DNA from: an uncultured beta proteobacterium
GTDB taxonomy: Bacteria; Pseudomonadota; Gammaproteobacteria; Burkholderiales; Burkholderiaceae_C
Assembly: GCA_903840825.1 (NCBI GenBank)
Contig: CAIMHL010000343.1
Coordinates: 1-11,125, forward strand
Direction: 5' to 3'
Length of the DNA: 11,125 nucleotides
This document shows positions 6,325 through 11,125 of the stretch, in pieces. The position numbers and the translations under genes are program-made. The notes beneath the pieces are model-generated. The model was given only the letters and a program-made list of their open reading frames with translations. It was not told the origin of the DNA and did not search any database. Numbering within the stretch: the first letter of the stretch is position 1; each line of letters begins with the position of its first letter.

Positions 6325-7287
6325 ATGCCCACTACTGACCAGCCCCAGACCGCCCCCATGGATGAGAACGGCGTGCGCCCTATTGCCCACATTGAAAGAA
6401 AGGCGGCCTTGCTCCTGGTCACCGTCGCCACTTTAGTGCTGGCCTTTTTGGTCTATGTCATGTTTGCCCGTGGCGTGTTTGAAAGCACGCAGCAGTTGGT
6501 GCTTTTGTCCGATGACTCCGAGGGCGTGATGGTGGGCATGGACCTGACCTTTTCAGGCTTCCCCATCGGCCGGGTCAGGCGCATTGAGCTGGCAGCTGAC
6601 GGCAAGGCCCGCATGGTGATTGATGTGCCGCGCAAAGATGCGCACTGGCTGCGGACCTCCAGCATTTTTACGATGGAACGTGGCATGGTGGGGGACACCC
6701 GCATACGCGCTTTCAGCGGTATTTTGACCGACCCGCCGCTACCTGAAAACGCAGAAAGATCCGTGCTGCGGGGTGACACCAATGCAGAAATTCCACGTAT
6801 TGTGGCCTCCACGCGGGCCGTGCTGGAAAATCTTGAAGCCATGACAGGCGCTGAATCAAGCATCAATGCCAGCCTGAGCAACTTGCGCGTCGCCACGGAA
6901 AAACTAAATGGTCGGTACGGCTTTCTCTCCTTTGCGTTAGGAAGCGACGACAAAGCAAAAAAAATCATCGCCCTCCTCGACCAAACCAACACCTTGTTGC
7001 TTAAAACAGATCAGCGCATTTATGGGGCCAACGGTGTGATGGATGGCACACAGGCCTCAGTGGCGCAACTCACGGCGCTTCTCGCCGAGGCCCGCGCCAG
7101 TCTTTTGAAAATCGATGGCGTATTGGCTGAGGCTCAGCTTGTGGCCACCAATGCGCGCATAGCGAGCACCGACCTAGGGGCCTTGCGAGCGGAGGTGGAG
7201 TCAAGCCTGCGCAAGGTGGGGCAATTGGCAAACGAGGTCAACCGCAAATGGCCATTTGCCCGCGACGTGGAGCTGACATTGCCATGA
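6325..7287 (+). CDS. MCE-domain (MlaD-like) periplasmic lipid-transport protein
   Basis: This 320-residue protein begins with about 26 cytoplasmic residues, then one membrane helix (about 27-48), then a single MCE domain (about 56-150). The domain shows the expected pattern: an opening strand with D-D-S-E-G-V-M-V-G-M, then FSGFPIGRVRRIEL (76-89), then GMVGDTRIRAF (119-129), where typical members have a GLLG-type turn. Residues 155-315 are polar and helix-rich with regular leucines, as in the coiled-coil tails of MCE proteins that stack as hexameric needles or tubes. MCE proteins bind and pass lipids between inner and outer membrane. The gene starts 9 bp after the permease gene and its stop overlaps the lipoprotein start (ATGA), so the three are clearly one operon. 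An alternative start at Met12 (6358) cannot be excluded; neither has a strong Shine-Dalgarno sequence. An A8 run (6957-6964) is in frame. Confidence 0.88.
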   Translation: MPTTDQPQTAPMDENGVRPIAHIERKAALLLVTVATLVLAFLVYVMFARGVFESTQQLVLLSDDSEGVMVGMDLTFSGFPIGRVRRIELAADGKARMVIDVPRKDAHWLRTSSIFTMERGMVGDTRIRAFSGILTDPPLPENAERSVLRGDTNAEIPRIVASTRAVLENLEAMTGAESSINASLSNLRVATEKLNGRYGFLSFALGSDDKAKKIIALLDQTNTLLLKTDQRIYGANGVMDGTQASVAQLTALLAEARASLLKIDGVLAEAQLVATNARIASTDLGALRAEVESSLRKVGQLANEVNRKWPFARDVELTLP

Positions 7288-7991
7288 GAACAGCCTTCGC
7301 CCTAACCGCCCTTCCCGCGCTCTTGCTGCTGGCGGCTTGCAGCAGCACCCCGCCTCCGCCCGAATGGAAGGCTAATGCGGCCGCAGCCCTGCAGGCGTAT
7401 TCATCGGCACAACTAAGCGGCAACACCCGTTTGGCTGAGTTCGAATTCAAGCAGGCGCAATCAGAAATTAGCCGCACCGGACGGCTCGACCTGATGGCAC
7501 GGGCCGAGTTGACGCGCTGTGCCGTGCAAGTAGCCAGTCTTGATTGGTCGCCTTGCACAGCGGTCGATGCCGGAGCTCCAAATGCCCCAGCTGAAGAAAA
7601 AGCATATGCCCACTTTTTGGCTGGCCAATGGGAAGGACTGAATCCGGATCTGCTCCCCCCGCACTACCGCAAGCTGGTTGTGCAGCATCAGGGCTTGCTG
7701 GCGCCAGGAGCGCCGCCCGGCGACCCACCGCCATCGTCCCGCTTGCAGACCATCAGCGATCCGCTGGCCCGCCTGATCGCCGCCAGTGTGCTGTTAAAGC
7801 GCCAACAACTCTCCCCTACAGAATGGGCAGTAGCCACAGAGACGGCCAGCGCACAAGGTTGGCGGCGTCCATTGCTGGCATGGCTTGGGATGGAGATGAA
7901 GGGGGCTTATGCCGCGAACCGAACAGACGAAGCCACAGCTCTGCAGGCGCGCATAGATCTGGTGCTGCAAACCAAGCGCAAGGATCAGTGA
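7284..7991 (+). CDS. Lipoprotein of unknown family, third gene of the MCE operon
   Basis: The start chosen is ATG at 7284, overlapping the MCE stop (ATGA), because it puts a lipoprotein signal at the N-terminus: a hydrophobic stretch ending LLLLAAC with the lipidated Cys19. Serine follows the cysteine, so outer-membrane sorting by Lol is expected. A longer frame from 7248 would spoil this signal. The mature protein (about 217 residues) begins with a Ser/Pro linker and then looks alpha-helical and Ala/Leu/Gln-rich, somewhat TPR- or solenoid-like. Cys79 and Cys91 could form a disulfide in the periplasm. I do not see features of the ABC_trans_aux/PqiC lipoprotein family. By position it may be the outer-membrane end of a lipid-transfer path (permease, MCE bridge, lipoprotein); this is inference. 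The 3' end overlaps the convergent MFS gene by 7 bp. Confidence 0.82.
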   Translation: MRTAFALTALPALLLLAACSSTPPPPEWKANAAAALQAYSSAQLSGNTRLAEFEFKQAQSEISRTGRLDLMARAELTRCAVQVASLDWSPCTAVDAGAPNAPAEEKAYAHFLAGQWEGLNPDLLPPHYRKLVVQHQGLLAPGAPPGDPPPSSRLQTISDPLARLIAASVLLKRQQLSPTEWAVATETASAQGWRRPLLAWLGMEMKGAYAANRTDEATALQARIDLVLQTKRKDQ

Positions 7992-9223
7992 GCAGGGTGC
8001 TCCACTCGGCGTCCAATGTCGGGCCAGCGGTGGTGCATCCACACCCAGGCGACCAAACCGACACACAGCATCAACAGCGATGACGCGGCCAACATCACGG
8101 TTGAGTGCATCACCCAAGGGGCCACGAGGCCGGCGACCAACCCATTGGCGCTTGATCCGATAAAGGCCTGCAATGAAGAAGCCATGCCTCGCCGTGTCGG
8201 GTGCAGATCAAGCACCAGCAAAGTCACCACTGGCACCATCATGGCCCAGCCAAAAGCAAAAATAGCAATCGGTAACAGTGCCCAGCTGACATGGGCTTTA
8301 AACAACAGGTTGGCGCCTAGGTTCAGGCACGCAATCAGCAACATGATTAAAAAACCGTTTCTGATTTGCTTCTTGGGGCTTACTTTGCCCGCCATGCGGC
8401 CACTGACCCAAGCGCCGCCCATGATGCCGCTGATGGTCAGAATAAAAAACCAGTAAAACTCAGTAGGCGCAAGGCTCAGGTGCTCGCCCAGAAACGCAGG
8501 CGCCGACAACACATACAAGAACATGCCATTAAACGGCACACCGCTGGCCAAGGCCAACAACAAAAACCGGGGGTCACGCCCAAGTTGCCAATAGCCTTGC
8601 AGCAGATTACTGACCCGCAAAGGCTGTCGGTGCGAGACATGCAAGGTCTCAGGCAATAACTTGAAATTGGCGATCCACAGGGCCACGCCGACCGCCGTTA
8701 AAAACCAAAAAATACTGTGCCAGTCCAAATGAACGAACAAGGCACCCCCAATAATGGGAGCAATCGCAGGCGCGACGCCAAAATAAATGGTGATCTGGCT
8801 CATCACTTTTTGCGCTTGGGTTGGCGAAAACATATCGCGTACCACGGCTCTGGCCACCACAATGCCCGCGCCCGTGCTCAAGCCCTGCATCGCCCTGAAA
8901 AACACCAGCTGACCAATGCTTTGTGACAGCGCGCAGCCCGCAGAGGCCAAGGTGAAAGCAGCCAAACCCCACAGCACCACGGGGCGCCGCCCAATGCTGT
9001 CCGAAATTGCGCCATGAAACAGGCTCATGAAAGCAAACCCAAACAAATAGGCGGACAGCGTTTGCTGCATCTCCGTCGGCGTGGCGCCTAATGAGCGGGC
9101 AATACCGGAAAAAGCCGGTAGGTAAGTGTCGATCGAAAACGGGCCCAACATGCCTAGCACGGCCAGCAACACGGCCAACGCCCAGCGCGGGGCCGACCAG
9201 AGTTTTTGCGCGTCAGGATTCAT
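7985..9223 (-). CDS. Bcr/CflA-family MFS efflux transporter
   Basis: From ATG at 9223 the protein has 412 residues and about 12 membrane helices. The N-terminal GPFSIDTYLPAF (27-38) is characteristic of the Bcr/CflA subgroup of DHA1 (12-TMS) drug:H+ antiporters. The loop between helices 2 and 3 holds the MFS motif A, GAISDSIGRRPV (71-82). An antiporter-type motif C region lies near GVAPAIAPIIGG in helix 5. Members export bicyclomycin, chloramphenicol-type drugs, sulfonamides or small metabolites; the substrate here is unknown. The frame is open upstream to 9268, but that would overlap the preceding CopD-like gene and add an atypical N-terminus, so I prefer 9223, 10 bp after that gene's stop. 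The two are probably cotranscribed. The 3' end overlaps the lipoprotein gene by 7 bp, with no visible terminator between the converging genes. Confidence 0.9.
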   Translation of the reverse strand: MNPDAQKLWSAPRWALAVLLAVLGMLGPFSIDTYLPAFSGIARSLGATPTEMQQTLSAYLFGFAFMSLFHGAISDSIGRRPVVLWGLAAFTLASAGCALSQSIGQLVFFRAMQGLSTGAGIVVARAVVRDMFSPTQAQKVMSQITIYFGVAPAIAPIIGGALFVHLDWHSIFWFLTAVGVALWIANFKLLPETLHVSHRQPLRVSNLLQGYWQLGRDPRFLLLALASGVPFNGMFLYVLSAPAFLGEHLSLAPTEFYWFFILTISGIMGGAWVSGRMAGKVSPKKQIRNGFLIMLLIACLNLGANLLFKAHVSWALLPIAIFAFGWAMMVPVVTLLVLDLHPTRRGMASSLQAFIGSSANGLVAGLVAPWVMHSTVMLAASSLLMLCVGLVAWVWMHHRWPDIGRRVEHPAH

Positions 9224-9233
9224 GAAAACAGAT

Positions 9234-9710
9234 TCAAGTAGAAGCGCCCAGCAAAGTGACGACCACAATCACGACCCCGAGCACCAAGTTAACTGACACC
9301 CCTGTGCGAATGCTGGCCAAAGCAGCACCGCCTGCGGGCCAGTTTTGGGCATTGACGGCACGCGTCAGTCGTTTGTAAAGGGCAAAACGGATATGACCAA
9401 AAATCAACACCATCAACACCCCCAGCAAGGCCATCACCATCCACTCAACCGGCATATTGAATTTGACGCCTGAGAGCGACATTTGGCGGGCCATGCGCCC
9501 GATCATCCAAATACCGGTGACCAGCACCAGCCCGGAGCTCAGCAAGACGGCATTGAAAAAACGACCCAGCACGCGGTGCATCAACAGCACACGCTCCGAA
9601 ATTTCCATCATGGCTGTGGCGGGCCTTAAAAAGAAATGGGCGAACACCATGCCTCCGACCCAGACAATGATGGACAGTAGGTGAATGGTTTTGAGTGCGG
9701 CGTAGATCAT
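9234..9710 (-). CDS. CopD-like integral membrane protein
   Basis: This 158-residue protein has four membrane helices (about 7-28, 50-71, 88-108 and 136-154). The first carries LKTIHLLSIIVWVGGMVFAHFF (H10, W17, G19-G20, H25), the typical opening of CopD/HemJ-type membrane proteins, whose conserved histidines may bind copper or haem. H45 and H106 lie at helix ends and could complete such a site. Copper transport, haem-linked electron transfer and other roles are all possible, and the family is poorly defined for stand-alone short members like this one. The ATG at 9710 is preceded by a GGGGA Shine-Dalgarno-like element at good spacing. It is the first gene of a two-gene unit with the MFS exporter 10 bp downstream, and it is divergent from the carbonic anhydrase gene. 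Confidence 0.8.
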   Translation of the reverse strand: MIYAALKTIHLLSIIVWVGGMVFAHFFLRPATAMMEISERVLLMHRVLGRFFNAVLLSSGLVLVTGIWMIGRMARQMSLSGVKFNMPVEWMVMALLGVLMVLIFGHIRFALYKRLTRAVNAQNWPAGGAALASIRTGVSVNLVLGVVIVVVTLLGAST

Positions 9711-9822
9711 GGAGTCCCCGTTTTGAAGATGGTGCCAAAGGCAATGCCCTTAATGATGCCACGTCAAAGGCTGGCCCTACCAACCCAAGGTTCAAGTGCA
9801 AGCACCTATGTGCCGTAAATAG

Positions 9823-9831
9823 GTTGACAAC
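9823..9831 (+). promoter_or_regulatory. Consensus -35 TTGACA inside a GTTG-A-CAAC palindrome, upstream of carbonic anhydrase
   Basis: TTGACA at 9824-9829 is a perfect -35 hexamer and sits inside the inverted repeat GTTGACAAC. It lies 45 bases before the carbonic anhydrase ATG (9874). The best -10-like sequence downstream, TTGATA (9850-9855), has a 20-bp spacing, longer than usual, so a standard sigma70 promoter is only partly supported. The palindrome could be a small operator. The rest of the 9711-9873 gap shows no other clear signal. Confidence 0.35.
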
Positions 9832-9873
9832 TTATTTCTCCCCTCACCCTTGATACCGGATCTGCGCCTCACC

Positions 9874-11052
9874 ATGACTCGTCTGCCAATTGCCCCTGAA
9901 ACCCTGCCCGTTAGCCTGAAAGCTGCTGCCTCAGGGTGGCTCATCGTCCTGCTGCTGGCGTATTTGCCCAGCGCCGTGCACGCAAAGGATGCAGCCACTC
10001 CTGCGGAAGAGTCGGCCCCTGCGGCGGCTAAAAAATCACCTGAAGCGGCGTTAGCCTCAAAAACCCTTGCAGAAAAAGTACGCGAGGCGACAGAAAATGG
10101 CAACCTCGCCCAAAAAAGAATGACCTTGATCGTCAACGGCCAAGGTGGAAAACCCACCCTGACACCCGTTGCCAGCACCGCCCGTCCTGTTGCTGAAAAG
10201 ATCATTGATCTTGATGTCACCGTGCGGGCCACTACCCCTGCTAAACGTCCTCCTGTCGCTCAAAGTCCGCCGCGAATTCGTCAAGCTGCGGCCGTCAAAG
10301 CCGCCACCCCAGCCCCCCCAGAAAAGCCGGAGGGCACGCCAGAGGCGCACGCTCAAACCGAGGGGCACTGGTCGTATTCCGGCGACACCGGTCCGCAAGC
10401 CTGGAGCCGACTCAGTAAAGACTTCAATGTGTGTGCCATTGGCAAGCGCCAATCGCCCATCAACATTGAAGAAGCCTCTACCCTGCAAGGTCCCGCAGAG
10501 CCCCTGCAGTTCAATTACCAGCCCAGCAACGGCACGGTGGTGAACAACGGCCACACCATTCAGGTGGATTTAGCGGGCGAAGCGGGCGCCAACGACCTGA
10601 CCGTGCGTGGCTCACGCTACAAATTGCTGCAGTTTCACTTTCATACACCCTCTGAGGAACAGGTCAACGGGCAGGGATTCGCCATGGTCGCGCATTTGGT
10701 ACACAAAAACGAGGCCAATCAATTGGCGGTAGTGGCGGTGCTGCTTGAACCGGGCGCTGCCAACAGCTTGATCCACCAGGTGTGGACATACATGCCTTTG
10801 GATTCGGGCGACCGTGTCAGTATGCCCACGGGTTTGATCGAGATGAATGCCTTGCTGCCCAAAGACCAGCGTTACTACCAATTCATGGGATCTCTGACCA
10901 CACCGCCCTGTACCGAAGGCGTTTTATGGATGGTCATGAAGCAAGCTACGCCTATCAGCAAGGAGCAAATCAAGCTTTTTACACAAATTTTTCCCAATAA
11001 TGCAAGACCGGTCCAAGCCCTCAATGGACGCTCGGTTAGAGATGCGCAGTAG
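9874..11052 (+). CDS. Secreted alpha-class carbonic anhydrase with long N-terminal extension
   Basis: The chosen ATG at 9874 gives 392 residues; a TTG at 9850 only adds eight. A signal peptide (hydrophobic core about 19-32, cleavage after AVHA, residue 37) sends it to the periplasm. Residues 38-160 form an Ala/Pro/Lys-rich, probably disordered region. The alpha-CA domain spans about 164-390. Zinc ligands are H255, H257 (QFHFH) and H274 (AHLVHK); H227 (NNGH) matches the proton-shuttle His64 of human CA II; E261 and T342 (LTTPP) match the Glu106/Thr199 gate. QSPINI (193-198) is the family signature. C187 and C346 should form the conserved disulfide of secreted alpha-CAs. It interconverts CO2 and bicarbonate. 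All key residues are present, so it should be active. The extension makes it about 120-150 residues longer than usual bacterial alpha-CAs. Confidence 0.95.
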   Translation: MTRLPIAPETLPVSLKAAASGWLIVLLLAYLPSAVHAKDAATPAEESAPAAAKKSPEAALASKTLAEKVREATENGNLAQKRMTLIVNGQGGKPTLTPVASTARPVAEKIIDLDVTVRATTPAKRPPVAQSPPRIRQAAAVKAATPAPPEKPEGTPEAHAQTEGHWSYSGDTGPQAWSRLSKDFNVCAIGKRQSPINIEEASTLQGPAEPLQFNYQPSNGTVVNNGHTIQVDLAGEAGANDLTVRGSRYKLLQFHFHTPSEEQVNGQGFAMVAHLVHKNEANQLAVVAVLLEPGAANSLIHQVWTYMPLDSGDRVSMPTGLIEMNALLPKDQRYYQFMGSLTTPPCTEGVLWMVMKQATPISKEQIKLFTQIFPNNARPVQALNGRSVRDAQ

Positions 11053-11071
11053 GCGTAACAATGTCGAATTT

Positions 11072-11119
11072 TTTACATTAGCTCACAAAATAAGTACCAT
11101 TTATGGTCATAAAACCATA
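11072..11119 (+). promoter_or_regulatory. Putative promoter with overlapping palindromic operator, reading out of the window
   Basis: TTTACA (11072-11077) and TACCAT (11095-11100) are spaced by 17 bp and match -35 and -10 at five and four of six positions. Alternating inverted copies of one 5-mer overlap the -10: ACCAT (11096-11100), ATGGT (11103-11107), ACCAT (11114-11118). The outer pair extends to TATGGT-N6-ACCATA (11102-11119). The surroundings are distinctly AT-rich compared with the rest of the window. This looks like an autoregulated promoter, as found before regulator or toxin-antitoxin genes, but the gene itself is not included. Confidence 0.35.
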
Positions 11120-11125
11120 TAGATC

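Noticed and set aside
6957..6964. A8 run in the MCE gene as a programmed frameshift site
   Set aside because: The frame is intact, neither shifted frame gives a meaningful product, and no stimulatory structure is apparent.
7248..7283. Upstream extension of the lipoprotein start to 7248
   Set aside because: It would add 12 charged and mixed residues ahead of a clean lipoprotein signal peptide and overlap the MCE gene by 40 bases; the ATGA overlap start at 7284 is better.
9224..9268. Upstream extension of the MFS start to 9268
   Set aside because: It would overlap the CopD-like gene; the ATG at 9223 gives the usual short N-terminus of Bcr/CflA proteins.
9792..10232. 146-codon minus-strand open frame antisense to the carbonic anhydrase N-terminus
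   Set aside because: It is complementary to the low-complexity Ala/Pro/Lys region, which is poor in stops on the other strand. No domain, signal or ribosome site supports it.

Overview
The window is about 11 kb of gene-dense, moderately GC-rich chromosomal DNA. Genes are tightly packed, several overlap by ATGA, and intergenic gaps are short. A MlaE-type permease with an MCE protein, a GT9/GtrA/GT39 cluster, a Bcr/CflA exporter and Gram-negative signal peptides and lipoboxes all point to a Gram-negative proteobacterium. Gene style and composition suggest a betaproteobacterium of the Burkholderiales, perhaps Comamonadaceae; this is inference, since no rRNA or other marker is present. I see no mobile elements, CRISPR arrays, tRNA or rRNA.

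Layout. (A) 1-2794, plus strand: the 3' part of a GT9 glycosyltransferase, a GtrA-like flippase and a GT39/ArnT-like membrane glycosyltransferase, probably one operon for surface polysaccharide or lipid A/glycolipid decoration. (B) 2751-4659, minus strand: a membrane-anchored sialidase-like (BNR) protein followed by a polytopic membrane protein of unknown function. They converge on operon A, and the 3' coding ends overlap by 44 bp. (C) 4814-7991, plus strand: a short PlsC-like acyltransferase, then a tight cassette of a divergent MlaE-like permease, an MCE (MlaD-like) protein and a lipoprotein of unknown family. This looks like an envelope lipid-trafficking module, but no ATPase gene is in the window. 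(D) 7985-9710, minus strand: a CopD-like membrane protein followed by a Bcr/CflA-family MFS exporter. (E) 9874-11052, plus strand: a secreted alpha-carbonic anhydrase with an unusually long Ala/Pro/Lys-rich N-terminal extension. The last 50 bases hold AT-rich palindromes that look like a promoter/operator for a gene beyond the window.

The common theme is the cell envelope: every gene encodes a membrane, periplasmic or envelope-modifying protein. The most interesting part is the permease-MCE-lipoprotein cassette. Its permease appears to have lost the MlaE cytoplasmic signature that normally contacts the ATPase, and no ATPase gene accompanies it. The sialidase-like/membrane-protein pair and the extended carbonic anhydrase come next. 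There is no gene-free stretch above 300 bases; the longest gaps are 4660-4813 and 9711-9873.
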